Shown: positions 24,677-33,080, counted from the first letter of the stretch. The stretch is DNA of 60,949 nt from Pseudomonadota bacterium (GCA_030057915.1 JASGUC010000050.1:1-60949); one strand, 5' to 3'. Notes: generated by a model from the sequence alone, not told the origin. Numbers and translations: made by a program.

Positions 24677-26200
24677 TCAGGACGAATTTTGAAGTCGGAT
24701 GTAGAAGATGCTCCCCTGTCCGGGCAGAGACTTCACCCGGATGTAACCGCCGTGGTTCCTGACGATCCGCTGACAGATGGCCAGCCCCAGGCCGACGCCC
24801 CGTTCCTTGGTGGTGAAAAACGGTTTGAAGACATTTCTCAGATCGTCCTTCTTGATGCCTTTTCCGGTGTCGCGGATGGAGATGCCCACCGCCTCTCCCG
24901 GGTCGCTGTCGATCCGGCGGGAGCGGAAGATGAGCTTGCCTCCCGCCGGCATGGCCTCCAGGGCATTGAAGGCGATGTTCAGGATCACCTGGATGAGTTG
25001 CTCCGCGTCGATATTCATCAGGGGCAGCTCCGAACGCAGCTCCTCTTCGATGACGACCCGTTCCGTCAAGTCGTTGGCCCGGACGATGGAGATGGCCTTG
25101 GCGATCACGGCGTTCACGTCCTGGGGCTTCAGATCGAGCTGGTAGGGCTTCGCATAGCTCAGGAACTGGTTGACGACGCGGTTGAGGCGGTTCACCTCGG
25201 CGATGATGACGTCGATCAGGCGTCGGTCCTCCTCGTTTTGCACCTCCGAACGGAGGTACTGGGCCGCCCCTTTGATGGATCCCAGGGGATTGCGGATCTC
25301 GTGGGCCAGAACCGGGGCCATTTCCTCCAGAAGCATGCTCTTTTCCTTTTCCAGCTTCTGGTCGAAGGCATAGAGGAAATTGAAGGCGTCCTTGCTTTCC
25401 GGATAGACCCAACCGAAGATGTTTTTTAGGACCTGTTTCAAGGGTTCCATGGAAATGACGATTAGATACGAGGCCAGCAGGATGTAGGTCTGCGACGACG
25501 AGGAATGATGCCCGAAGAGGCGGATGAAGACATAGACGACCAGGGTGGCGCACAGGGTGAGCACGCCGGTGATCAGCGCCCGGGCCATTACCTCGTGGAG
25601 TTCCATGAGCTGGGGATGGGTGACGATCAAAAAGATCATGTATATCAGCACGGCGAGGAAGATGTTGTACAGCGGATAGAAATCGTAGCCGAACAGCTTC
25701 ACCACATCCATGGTGCTGATGACGGCCGCCATCCCGAAGGCGATGGAGAGATACAACATCCGGGTTCGTTCCGTTCCCGCTGGCCGGTTCCGGATAAAAA
25801 GGATCAGGGCGCCGTAACAGAGGGCCAGAATGGCGGCGGGATAGAGATATATGAGCATCCGCCAGTAAGGCCAGTCCGCCAGGGGCGTGAACAGGGAGAC
25901 GAAAAGGGCCGTGCTGGCGAAAGTCGCCGCGGCGATCCGGCGCGGGGAAAGGAGGCTCTGGTCGTTGAGGAGGCGTCGCCCGAAGGACATGAGCAGCGGG
26001 GGTATGGCCATGAGCCCGCACAGGGCGATCAGATTCCAGAAGTCGGAGTTGAAGTGGGCGGAAAAGAACCCTCCCCCCTTATAGAGAAAAAGGGCCAGGC
26101 AAAGCCAGGCAAAAGACAGATGGGTGCGGTTCTGCCGTTTGGTTAAAAAGAGAAAAACGGCGATCGCAAAACTGACGGTGGCTAAGGTGAAGACTTCCAT
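24677..26200 (-). CDS. membrane sensor histidine kinase
   Basis: 507-residue kinase with seven or more N-terminal membrane helices (about 1-230) forming an integral sensor, then a dimerisation domain with H-box MAPVLAHEIRNPLGSIKG. N-box NIAFNALEAM, G1 IRDTGKGI, F-box KPFFTTKERGVGLGLA and G2 are intact. Start at 26200 after GGGGATCG, since the longer frame lacks a membrane start. Upstream promoter at 26245-26273. It should phosphorylate the sigma-54 regulator at 22727-24094, the next gene on the strand. The sensed signal is unknown; the membrane topology suggests an intramembrane or envelope cue. Confidence 0.88.
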   Translation of the reverse strand: MEVFTLATVSFAIAVFLFLTKRQNRTHLSFAWLCLALFLYKGGGFFSAHFNSDFWNLIALCGLMAIPPLLMSFGRRLLNDQSLLSPRRIAAATFASTALFVSLFTPLADWPYWRMLIYLYPAAILALCYGALILFIRNRPAGTERTRMLYLSIAFGMAAVISTMDVVKLFGYDFYPLYNIFLAVLIYMIFLIVTHPQLMELHEVMARALITGVLTLCATLVVYVFIRLFGHHSSSSQTYILLASYLIVISMEPLKQVLKNIFGWVYPESKDAFNFLYAFDQKLEKEKSMLLEEMAPVLAHEIRNPLGSIKGAAQYLRSEVQNEEDRRLIDVIIAEVNRLNRVVNQFLSYAKPYQLDLKPQDVNAVIAKAISIVRANDLTERVVIEEELRSELPLMNIDAEQLIQVILNIAFNALEAMPAGGKLIFRSRRIDSDPGEAVGISIRDTGKGIKKDDLRNVFKPFFTTKERGVGLGLAICQRIVRNHGGYIRVKSLPGQGSIFYIRLQNSS

Positions 26201-26244
26201 CGATCCCCAAGATGATATGCGCCGATTGCAAACCCGAGGGGGCA

Positions 26245-26273
26245 AGGATAACGGGAAACGAGCCTGGAGTCAA
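26245..26273 (-). promoter_or_regulatory. promoter of sensor kinase gene
   Basis: Minus strand TTGACT (26273-26268), 17-nt spacer, TATCCT (26250-26245), about 45 nt before the kinase start codon. Confidence 0.6.
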
Positions 26274-26282
26274 GAAAGACCA

Positions 26283-26328
26283 TAAAAAAACAGGAGCTTC
26301 CCACCCCCCTGGGGGATAGCTCCTGTTT
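26283..26328 (-). terminator. strong intrinsic terminator
   Basis: Perfect 11-bp arms AAACAGGAGCT/AGCTCCTGTTT (26288-26298 with 26318-26328), with an inner CCCCC/GGGGG extension, followed on the minus strand by a run of T. It lies 42 nt beyond the stop of the small gene 26371-26793 and insulates the kinase promoter from it. Confidence 0.9.
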
Positions 26329-26370
26329 ACCTCCGTTGACGGCAACGGATTGGTGTCAACGGCAATGATC

Positions 26371-26793
26371 TTACGCCGGTTCTCCCTCCGCCGGCAGGGC
26401 ATAACGGAAACAACCGGTGTTTTCATAGATCGCCGGAGAGATGATGTATCCCTCTTCGATCCGGAAGACCCGGGATTCCTGGATCCGCATCTTCATTGCC
26501 CGTCCCTTCAAAAACACCTTGATATTCCCCTCGACAAGATTCGTGATGTCGAACGGGCCGAAGGCTTGCGACGCCTCGATGCCGGCTTCCTCGGACCGGA
26601 GATGCCAGTGGTCATGAATTCCCGCTTCGGTCTCCTCGAAGAACGACTCGAGTTTGTCCTTCCATTTTTCCGGAAGCTCCTCCGCGGTCAGTTCGAAGGT
26701 CCGATCCACGTCGTCTTTCCTTTTCGCCTTTTTCGTCGCTCTTACGGCCTTGGTCGCGGGGACCGTCTTTGCCGCTTTTGTCGATTTCGCCAT
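26371..26793 (-). CDS. conserved-looking hypothetical with Lys/Ala-rich N-tail
   Basis: 140-residue cytoplasmic protein of no family I recognise. Residues 2-30 are a Lys/Ala/Thr-rich basic tail (histone H1-like in composition); residues about 33-140 form a folded-looking domain with TFELTAEELPEKWKDKL and GIHDHWHLRSEEAG segments and alternating hydrophobics. GAGGAGG seven bases before the ATG at 26793 is an excellent ribosome site. A strong terminator follows, so it is a monocistronic, probably well-expressed gene. The basic tail suggests nucleic-acid or polyanion binding, but this is inference. Confidence 0.7.
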   Translation of the reverse strand: MAKSTKAAKTVPATKAVRATKKAKRKDDVDRTFELTAEELPEKWKDKLESFFEETEAGIHDHWHLRSEEAGIEASQAFGPFDITNLVEGNIKVFLKGRAMKMRIQESRVFRIEEGYIISPAIYENTGCFRYALPAEGEPA

Positions 26794-27075
26794 GATTGCC
26801 TCCTCTTTCAATTGAGAGTATTCGTGGTTGTTGCCTGACGCGCTTTTGCATATGGGTGGCCGAAGTCCTGATATAATGACAATCACGATGCGTGCCAGGG
26901 CGGCCCTGATCCTGCGGATATTTTTATGCTGCCGATATATTTGGGTTTATTGGCAAGGCCTCTCCGTTGGGCGCCGACCAGACGGTCCCGGCGTCGCCGG
27001 ATAAATGCGTAGCGCCCTATGCAGGGTGAAGATGATTACGCATTCCCCCCGCCCGTCGTGGGGGCAAATATCCAT
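26794..27075. other. divergent intergenic region
   Basis: Between the small basic-tail protein (minus) and the methyltransferase (plus). Apart from the promoter at 27076-27104 I see no gene or clear repeat. Confidence 0.4.
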
Positions 27076-27104
27076 TTGACGATCCCCGCAAAAGGACCTA
27101 TGCT
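27076..27104 (+). promoter_or_regulatory. promoter of methyltransferase
   Basis: TTGACG at 27076-27081, 17-nt spacer, TATGCT at 27099-27104, 40 nt before the start codon. Same hexamers and spacing as the promoter at 5357-5385. Confidence 0.65.
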
Positions 27105-27143
27105 CCCACGGTAAATGTCCTTCATGCAAAAAGACGGGGAGCT

Positions 27144-28004
27144 ATGAACAGGGAGGCGCAGCAGGAACAAATCACCGCGGTTTTCACCGGCGTCGATGCC
27201 CACCTGGTGACGGCGGGGCTTATCCGGTCCCATTCCACCAACCGGGAAGACATTCGCGAGGCGGCCCTGCGGGGGCTGGATTTGCGGCCCTGCCGGCGGA
27301 TTCTCGACCTGGGCTGCGGCTTCGGGTTCTTTTCCGAGGCCCTCCGGAACCGGGTGGGGGCCGAGGCCCAGATAACCGGCCTGGACATGATCCCGGCCTA
27401 CGAATCCCTCTTCCTGGACGTCTGCCGTCGTATCGGGGTCCAGGGACGCTTCATCGCCGCCCCGGCCTCGCACATTGAAACCCTTCCCGAGCGGTCCTGG
27501 GATCTGATCCTGTGCAGTTACGCCCTATATTTCTTCCCCGAGATCGTGGCCCAGATTGCCCGGCGCCTGACCGCCGGGGGCATTTTCATCACCATCACCC
27601 ACGCGGAGAAGAACATGGGGGAGCTGTTCGCCGCCGCCCGGACCGTCCTGAAGGAACAGGGCCTCATAAACCGGGATCGCCTGCCCGTGGAGGATATCAT
27701 CAGCCGCTTCTGTGCGGAAAACGGCGAGCAACTTCTCCGGCGTGCGTTCCACCGCATCGACATTATCGACTACCCGAACGATCTCGTTTTCAAACCCGAT
27801 GAATTGCCGATACTTATGGCCTATTTTCGCTTCAAGAGCCCCTTCTTTCTCGCCGGGATCGATGCGCAGCGTCGGGACGGGATCATGACCAGGTTTGCCG
27901 TTCATCTGGAGGATGTCGCCCGGCGGCAAGCGGGCTTCACCATCTTCAAGGACGACCGCGTCTTCATCTGCCGGGCCCCTAGGGAGGACGCCCGCGGGTC
28001 GTGA
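27144..28004 (+). CDS. class I SAM-dependent methyltransferase
   Basis: 286-residue methyltransferase. Motif I ILDLGCGFGFFSEAL near 54-68, an acidic residue after ITGLDM, motif ERSWDLILCSYALYF, and RRLTAGGIFITITHAE define the fold. The C-terminal ~100 residues (YPNDLVFKPDELPILMAYFRF) probably give substrate specificity. GGGGAG precedes the ATG. The substrate cannot be read from sequence. It is upstream of, but separated by ~350 bp of repeats from, the Nudix/cobalamin genes, so co-function is not implied. Confidence 0.8.
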   Translation: MNREAQQEQITAVFTGVDAHLVTAGLIRSHSTNREDIREAALRGLDLRPCRRILDLGCGFGFFSEALRNRVGAEAQITGLDMIPAYESLFLDVCRRIGVQGRFIAAPASHIETLPERSWDLILCSYALYFFPEIVAQIARRLTAGGIFITITHAEKNMGELFAAARTVLKEQGLINRDRLPVEDIISRFCAENGEQLLRRAFHRIDIIDYPNDLVFKPDELPILMAYFRFKSPFFLAGIDAQRRDGIMTRFAVHLEDVARRQAGFTIFKDDRVFICRAPREDARGS

Positions 28005-28060
28005 AAACAGGAGACGGGCCCTCGGGCCGCCCGGCCTATGCATCGAGAATCGCCGCATGG

Positions 28061-28137
28061 GCCGATTGCGGAACTCGGTGCATTCGTCTCTCCGATGGAG
28101 GACATACTCAAAGACGCAGCGAATTTACTGGATTCCG
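28061..28137. repeat. 76-bp dispersed repeat, copy 1
   Basis: Core GTCTCTCCGATG, ACATACTCAAAGACG and GAATTTACTGGATTCCG. The same sequence, about 80% alike, lies at 30406-30481. Both are intergenic; the minus strand of both copies happens to be open (LSMS.IGET.APS.AIG). Confidence 0.75.
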
Positions 28138-28160
28138 ATTCAGGCATGGAATGAGAAAAG

Positions 28161-28292
28161 GAGACCTTTGAGAATCGACGATTTCCCTCCGCCCCGGCAT
28201 AATCCGGGCTTGGGAATACCTTGAAAACAAAGCATTCCGGCTTTCGCCCGCATGGCGGCAGGTGGGCTGAGGCGGCGTTTTCCAAAGGTCTC
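28161..28292. mobile_element. GAGACC element, sub-family B copy
   Basis: 132 bp from GAGACCTTTGAGAATCGACG to CGTTTTCCAAAGGTCTC, with CCCGGCATAATCCGGGCT and GGGAATACCTTGAAAAC inside. Close match to 49281-49412. It fills the space before the Nudix gene. Confidence 0.9.
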
Positions 28293-28350
28293 AAAAAGGT
28301 TTTTTCCGATGCTTTTGCAATTGGCTCGTTATGAGATATAGGAGACGCCG

Positions 28351-29367
28351 GTGAAAAGAAAGCGCCTGTACTGTCCCCATTGCGGCGACTCCCTGTGCCG
28401 GGAACGGGAAGAGGATGTGGAGAGGGATTTCTGCCCCGCCTGCCGAACCTTCTTCTATGAAAATCCCCTCCCTGTAGTGTCCGTGGTCATGTCGTCGCCG
28501 CAACGGGAGATCCTGCTGGTGAAGCGGGGTCGCCGGCCGTACCGGGGGCGGTGGTGCCTCCCCACGGGGTTCGTGGAAAGCGGGGAGAGCATCGAGGCGG
28601 CGGCCTTGCGGGAGTTGGAGGAGGAAACTGGTCTCCGGGGGCGCATCGTGGGTCTGGTGGACGTTGATTCGGTGCGGAACGGTTTCTACGGGGACCTCAT
28701 CTTTCTCACCTTCGAGGCGGAGGCGGAGGCGGAGGCAGCGCCGGGGCAACCCCATGCCGGAAGCGATACCGTGGCGGTTCGCTATTTCCCTCTTGGCGCC
28801 CTTCCCTCCCTGGCCTTCCCGTCGAACAAGCGGGCGGTGGAGCGTTTTATCGCCGCCAAGGCCGATTACTGGGCCATCGTCGATTCCTTTTCCCTGGCCG
28901 CGGGCGGGGCCGGGGCCGCCGGCGGGCCAAGGAAGAACCTCCTTTCCGACCGCCTCGTGAAGGTCATCGAGGCCAATGCGGAACTGATCTCCCGCCTCTG
29001 GATGGAGGAGGTGACCACCAGCCGCTCCACCCGGGGCTACCACCATTTCGACCGGCAGCGTCTCTTCGTCCGGGTCCACACCATCCTGTCCCAGTTCGGC
29101 AAATGGCTCGGCGGGGGATATGACGACCGGGACATCCAGGCCTATTACACGGACATGGGCCGGGAGCGCCGGCGGGAAGGTTTCCATTTGGGAGAGGTTT
29201 TGAGCGCCCTGAGTCTCATCAAGAAACACCTCTGGGAGTTCGCCCTTTCCCGGGGGATGTGGCAGAAGACCATCGACATCTACATGGCCCTGGAGTTGGA
29301 CCGCCGCATCGTGATCTTCTTCGACAAGGCCTCCTTTTATACCGCCCTGGGCTATGAAGGGAAATAG
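28351..29367 (+). CDS. zinc-ribbon Nudix hydrolase fused to an RsbRD-N-like domain
   Basis: 338 residues in three parts. Residues 1-35 hold a zinc ribbon (CPHCGDSLC and CPAC). Residues ~40-165 are a Nudix hydrolase with a full Nudix box, GFVESGESIEAAALRELEEE at about 71-90. After an Ala/Gly linker, residues ~205-335 form a helical domain (LISRLWMEEVTTSRSTRGY, MGRERRREGFHLGEVLSAL, LIKKHLWEF) like the RsbRD N-terminal sensor domain also present at 51951 and 52609. The enzyme would cleave a nucleoside-diphosphate compound such as NADH, with the C-terminal domain sensing or docking. The fusion is uncommon in my experience. It precedes btuF by only a few bases. Confidence 0.8.
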   Translation: MKRKRLYCPHCGDSLCREREEDVERDFCPACRTFFYENPLPVVSVVMSSPQREILLVKRGRRPYRGRWCLPTGFVESGESIEAAALRELEEETGLRGRIVGLVDVDSVRNGFYGDLIFLTFEAEAEAEAAPGQPHAGSDTVAVRYFPLGALPSLAFPSNKRAVERFIAAKADYWAIVDSFSLAAGGAGAAGGPRKNLLSDRLVKVIEANAELISRLWMEEVTTSRSTRGYHHFDRQRLFVRVHTILSQFGKWLGGGYDDRDIQAYYTDMGRERRREGFHLGEVLSALSLIKKHLWEFALSRGMWQKTIDIYMALELDRRIVIFFDKASFYTALGYEGK

Positions 29368-29371
29368 GGGG

Positions 29372-30280
29372 ATGGGTTTCCCGTTTCCATCCCTCTTTGT
29401 GACGGCCTGTCGTTATGGGTGTTTCGTCCTCCTGCTGTGCCTGCTGCCATGCCTCCTGCCGTGGCCCCCGTCTAGCCCCGGCGGCGGCGCCGCCGCGGCG
29501 ACGGTCTCACCACCCCGGCGGATCGTCTCCCTGGCCCCGAACCTCACGGAGATCGTCTTCGCCCTGGGACTGGGGGACCGGCTGGTGGGGGTGACCACCT
29601 TCTGCGACTTCCCCCAGGCCGCCCGGAGAAAACCCAAGATCGGCGGTTTTTCCAACCCCTCCCTGGAGGCGATCATGGCCCTCCGCCCCGACGCGGTGCT
29701 CCTCACCGAGGACGGCAATCCGCCGGAGATCGCCTCCCGGCTGGAAAGGCTGGGGATGCCCATCCATGTCTTCCGGGCCCGGAAGATCGAGGAACTCCCC
29801 GGGGCCCTCAGGGAGATGGGGCGTTATCTCCGGGTTGAGGAAGCCGCCCGGCGGCAGGCGGCGGAAATGGAGCGACGCCTAACGGACCTCCGGACGACGG
29901 CCTCACAACGACGCGGGGCCGCCAATCCCAAGGCCCTGTTCGTCATCCAGCCCGAACCCCTTATCGTGGCCGGCCCCGGCACGCCCATGGACGACGCCAT
30001 GAAGATCCTGGGCCTGGCGAACATCGCCGGCGATGCGACCGGTCATTACCCCAAGTACTCCCTGGAGGAAACCCTCCGACGGCAGCCCCGGCTCCTGTTC
30101 ATCGGCCAGAGCCCCGGGATGGAGGAGGACGCCCGGAGACTGTGCCGGCGGCTCCGGACCCTGGAAGCCGTCCGGGAGGGACGGGTTTACACGATCCGCG
30201 AAACCCTTTTCCGCCTCGGACCCCGGGTGTTCATCGGCCTGGAGGAGATGAAGGAGGCGGTGAGCCAAAGCGGCCTGTAA
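29372..30280 (+). CDS. btuF: cobalamin-type periplasmic binding protein BtuF
   Basis: 302-residue binding protein of the class III (BtuF/FhuD) ABC family. Signal peptide about 1-40, then RIVSLAPNLTEIVFALGLGDRLVGVT, VGVTTFCDFP, IGGFSNPSLEAIMALRPDAVL, and a closing segment with FRLGPRVFIGLEEM. The start ATG at 29372 lies 5 nt after the Nudix stop, suggesting co-transcription. Permease and ATPase follow 490 bp downstream behind a cobalamin riboswitch, so btuF itself appears to be outside that riboswitch's control. It should deliver a corrinoid to BtuCD. Confidence 0.85.
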   Translation: MGFPFPSLFVTACRYGCFVLLLCLLPCLLPWPPSSPGGGAAAATVSPPRRIVSLAPNLTEIVFALGLGDRLVGVTTFCDFPQAARRKPKIGGFSNPSLEAIMALRPDAVLLTEDGNPPEIASRLERLGMPIHVFRARKIEELPGALREMGRYLRVEEAARRQAAEMERRLTDLRTTASQRRGAANPKALFVIQPEPLIVAGPGTPMDDAMKILGLANIAGDATGHYPKYSLEETLRRQPRLLFIGQSPGMEEDARRLCRRLRTLEAVREGRVYTIRETLFRLGPRVFIGLEEMKEAVSQSGL

Positions 30281-30553
30281 AAAAGGGCGGCGCATTTGCC
30301 TCTCGGCGCAAATAGTCTCTGCGCTAAATAAGAGGAAAATATCGTGTTTCCTCTGTGACGCAGTCGCCTGAAGGCGAGCGCTCGCGGGACGAACAAATCT
30401 ATCGAGCCAATTGCAAAACTTGGCGCCCCCGTCTCTCCGATGAAAGACATACTCAAAGACGATTGAATTTACTGGATTCCGTGTCAAGCGCGGGGCGGCA
30501 AAAAGGCGATTTCCCATATATTTGCAATTGACGCCATGGCCCGGATTTGTCTC
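30281..30553. other. intergenic, repeats and promoter region
   Basis: After btuF: a short region with hairpin potential (GCGCAAATAG, CGCCTGAAGGCG) and the repeat at 30406-30481. No gene seen. Confidence 0.5.
30406..30481. repeat. 76-bp dispersed repeat, copy 2
   Basis: Matches 28061-28137 (shared GTCTCTCCGATG, GACATACTCAAAGACG, TTTACTGGATTCCG) in the same orientation. The pair brackets the Nudix-btuF genes. Confidence 0.75.
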
Positions 30554-30582
30554 TTGACAGGAGGCGATTCTTTCGGTAGTTG
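30554..30582 (+). promoter_or_regulatory. possible promoter for riboswitch-btuCD
   Basis: TTGACA at 30554-30559, 17-nt spacer, TAGTTG at 30577-30582. The -35 is consensus and the -10 is weak. Start would be about 16 nt before the riboswitch. Confidence 0.45.
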
Positions 30583-30604
30583 TCGAGCATCGATATAGCC
30601 AGAC

Positions 30605-30746
30605 CAGATGGGTGTGAGGAAGAGGGGTGCAAAGCCCCCGCTGCCCCGCAGCCGTAACGGGAACGAAAGCCGGAATGCCACTGTCTCCGCCGGGGGACGG
30701 GAAGGCGGCGAGTAGGGCGCCCGGAGCCGGAAGACCGGCCCATCTG
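30605..30746 (+). promoter_or_regulatory. cobalamin riboswitch 1 (upstream of btuC)
   Basis: P1 stem CAGATGGG/CCCATCTG (30605-30612 with 30739-30746). Core landmarks in order: GTGCAAAGCCCCCGCTGCCC, GCAGCCGTAAC, GCCGGAATGCCACTG, GGGAAGGCGGCGAGTAGG and GAGCCGGAAGACCGGCC, matching the adenosylcobalamin aptamer (the B12 box is slightly variant). It ends ~10 nt before the G-rich ribosome site of btuC, consistent with translational control. Confidence 0.88.
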
Positions 30747-30770
30747 TTTGACCTCGGGGGAGGGGAAGCA

Positions 30771-31826
30771 TTGGCCGCATTTTCATTCCCGACATCACAT
30801 CTTATCGCAACACCGGCGCGGGTGGTCAAAATCTCCCTGCTGCTGTGCGCGCTCCTCGTTGCCGTGGCCCTGGCCTCCATTTTTACCGGCACGGCCGACA
30901 TCTCCGTTCGGGCCACCCTTCATGAATTCTTCCCCTGGGCATCCTTCCCGTCCGGCGGCCTGACCGAAGCCGAGGCCTCCATTATCATGTCCATCCGCCT
31001 GCCCCGGGTCGTTCTGGCCGCAATCGTTGGGGCGTCCCTGTCCGTGGCGGGCGTGGTATTTCAGGCCCTGTTGAGAAATCCCCTGGCGGACCCCTATATC
31101 CTCGGAATATCCGCTGGTTCCGCGGTAGGGGCCGTCATGGGAATTCTCCTGGGGGCGGGTGCCTGGCGTCTGGGCATCCCCGGAATGGCCTTCCTCGGCG
31201 CCCTGACGGCGATCCTGACCGTCTTCGGCATCGCCGGCCGGGAAAAACGCCGGGAAACCAATACCCTGCTTTTGACCGGCGTTATGGTCAACGCCTTTTT
31301 CAACGCCTTCATCCTCTTCGTATTCTCCATCAGCGACCATGTGCAACTCCAGCGGGCCCTCAACTGGATCATGGGCGATTTGAGCCTGGCGGACGAGCGC
31401 TCCCTGCTTTACACCTCCGTCTTTCTTGTTATCGGGTCGATTTGTATCTACGCTTATGCCCGCTGTCTGAACCTCCTGGTCACCGGCGAGGAAACGGCGC
31501 AACAGTTGGGCGTGGCCGTGGAAAAGACCAGGATCGTCCTTTTGGCCGCCGCCGCCCTGATCACCGCCGCCGCCGTCTCCGCCAGCGGCACCATCGGCTT
31601 CGTCGGCCTCATCGTCCCCCACATCCTCCGTCTCCTCGTAGGCCCGGATCACCGCCTCCTCATCCCCACCGCCTTCTTTACGGGGGGGGTCTTTCTCGTC
31701 GTCGCCGATACCCTGGCCCGGTGTCTCGTGGCGCCGGCGGAACTGCCCGTCGGGGTCATCACCGCCCTGTGCGGGGCCCCCTATTTCCTCCTGTTGCTCC
31801 GCCGGAGGCTGCGGTTTATGTCATGA
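30771..31826 (+). CDS. btuC: cobalamin-type ABC permease BtuC
   Basis: 351-residue FecCD-family permease with about nine to ten helices. Typical segments: IRLPRVVLAAIVGASLSVAGVVFQALLRNPLADPYILG, GAWRLGIPGMAFLGAL, and LIVPHILRLLVGPDHRLLIP near the C-terminus. The start is assigned to TTG at 30771, five bases after GGGGGAGGGG; the longer frame from 30627 lies inside the riboswitch and is not plausible. The stop overlaps btuD by ATGA. Forms the membrane pore for the corrinoid importer with BtuD and BtuF. Confidence 0.88.
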   Translation: MAAFSFPTSHLIATPARVVKISLLLCALLVAVALASIFTGTADISVRATLHEFFPWASFPSGGLTEAEASIIMSIRLPRVVLAAIVGASLSVAGVVFQALLRNPLADPYILGISAGSAVGAVMGILLGAGAWRLGIPGMAFLGALTAILTVFGIAGREKRRETNTLLLTGVMVNAFFNAFILFVFSISDHVQLQRALNWIMGDLSLADERSLLYTSVFLVIGSICIYAYARCLNLLVTGEETAQQLGVAVEKTRIVLLAAAALITAAAVSASGTIGFVGLIVPHILRLLVGPDHRLLIPTAFFTGGVFLVVADTLARCLVAPAELPVGVITALCGAPYFLLLLRRRLRFMS

Positions 31827-32608
31827 CGCTCATGAAGATCGACCAACTCGGCTTTCGTTATGGCGACCCCTGGGTCCTCCGGGGGGTGACGTTTTCCCTT
31901 GCCCAGGGGGATTTCATCGGCATCCTCGGTCCCAACGGGTCGGGCAAATCGACCCTGCTCCGTCTGCTGTCGGGCGTCCTTACGCCCCGGGAGGGACAGG
32001 CGCTGCTGGAGGGTCGGCCGGTCCACGCCATGAAAAGGCGGGAGGTGGCCCGAATCATCGCCGTCGTTCCCCAGAGCTATGAAGGGATTTTCGCCTTTTC
32101 CGCCCGGGAGGTGGTCCTCATGGGCCGGTCGCCCCATCTTCCCCCCTGGTCGTTCGAGGCGCCGCACGATTTCGCCGTGGTGGAGAGGATCATGGAACAG
32201 ACGGATACCCGGCAACTGGCCGCCCGTCCCCTGGACCAGCTCAGCGGCGGGGAACGGCAGCGGGTCCTCATCGCCCGCGCCCTGGCCCAGGAGCCACGGC
32301 TCCTCCTCCTCGACGAGCCCACGGCCTTCCTCGACATCCGCCACCAGGTCGAGATCCTCAACCTTATCAAGTCCTTCAATAAGAAAGAAAAACTGGCGGT
32401 GGTCGCCGTCACCCACGATATCAATCTCGCCTCCCTTTATTGCGACCGGATCATTCTCCTGGACCGAGGGGAGGTGCGCGATGACGGCGTTCCGGAGGCG
32501 GTTCTCACGGAGGAGAATATCGAGCGCGTCTATGGAACCCCGGTGCTCACCATTCGTCATAAGCTTACGGGGAGGCCCGTCGTCGCTCCCCGCGCCGAGG
32601 CCTGGTGA
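31823..32608 (+). CDS. btuD: cobalamin-type ABC ATPase BtuD
   Basis: 261-residue ATPase of the Fe3+-siderophore/B12 importer family. Walker A GPNGSGKST, Q-loop VVPQSYEGIF, signature LSGGERQRVLIARAL, Walker B LLLLDEPTAFLD and H-loop VVAVTHDINLA are all present. The ATG at 31823 overlaps the btuC stop, giving translational coupling under riboswitch 1. With BtuC it energises corrinoid import. Confidence 0.9.
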   Translation: MTLMKIDQLGFRYGDPWVLRGVTFSLAQGDFIGILGPNGSGKSTLLRLLSGVLTPREGQALLEGRPVHAMKRREVARIIAVVPQSYEGIFAFSAREVVLMGRSPHLPPWSFEAPHDFAVVERIMEQTDTRQLAARPLDQLSGGERQRVLIARALAQEPRLLLLDEPTAFLDIRHQVEILNLIKSFNKKEKLAVVAVTHDINLASLYCDRIILLDRGEVRDDGVPEAVLTEENIERVYGTPVLTIRHKLTGRPVVAPRAEAW

Positions 32609-32636
32609 AACGCTCACGACGGTGTTCCGTCACAAA

Positions 32637-32724
32637 GGGGGATGAAAGCGAAGCTTAATGTTCACAAAATGATCTCCGAGAAGAACCTCAATAAATCAAT
32701 CGTTTACGGGTGCATTTCCAGATG
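32637..32724. repeat. 88-bp inverted dispersed repeat, copy 1
   Basis: Starts GGGGATGAAAGCGAAGCTTA and continues to ATTTCCAGATGA. The reverse complement recurs at 38507-38594 with about ten differences. On this strand it is an open frame of 27 codons beginning MKAKLNVHKM. The two copies bracket the receptor, tonB and zinc-type ABC genes. Confidence 0.85.
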
Positions 32725-32928
32725 AAACCTCTCGGAGGGTTGTTTGCCGCACTCACAAGGGAGGCCGCTCGCGATGGCCGGGGAGGGCCTTGTCGATGTT
32801 ACGAGGGCGTTTTCCGGCGAGGCGCCCATGACGGCGGGTCCCGGCCCCGGTCCCGGGAGGCCCGGGACGCCGCAACATGACATAGGGAAGAATGGAGGAG
32901 TTTCCAAAGACATAATCTTGGACATGGT

Positions 32929-33080
32929 TTCGTCGGGGGAAGGAAGCCGGTGGAAAGCCGGCGCTGCCCCGCAACTGTAAGGGGAACGAAAACCGCGACA
33001 AGCCACTGGCGGCCGGGACGGCCGCCGGGAAGGCGCGGCGAGTAGGTGTGAGCCCCGAGCCAGGAAACTTGCCTGACGAA
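32929..33080 (+). promoter_or_regulatory. cobalamin riboswitch 2 (upstream of TonB-dependent receptor)
   Basis: P1 TTCGTC/GACGAA closes the element. Inside are GGTGGAAAGCCGGCGCTGCC, CCGCAACTGTAAGGGG, AAGCCACTGG, GGGAAGG and the B12 box GAGCCAGGAAACTTGCC, all canonical for cobalamin riboswitches. It ends ~40 nt before the start codon at 33122. Confidence 0.95.

Noticed and set aside
30627..30770. Upstream extension of btuC to 30627
   Set aside because: These 48 codons lie inside the cobalamin riboswitch; the TTG at 30771 has a strong ribosome site.
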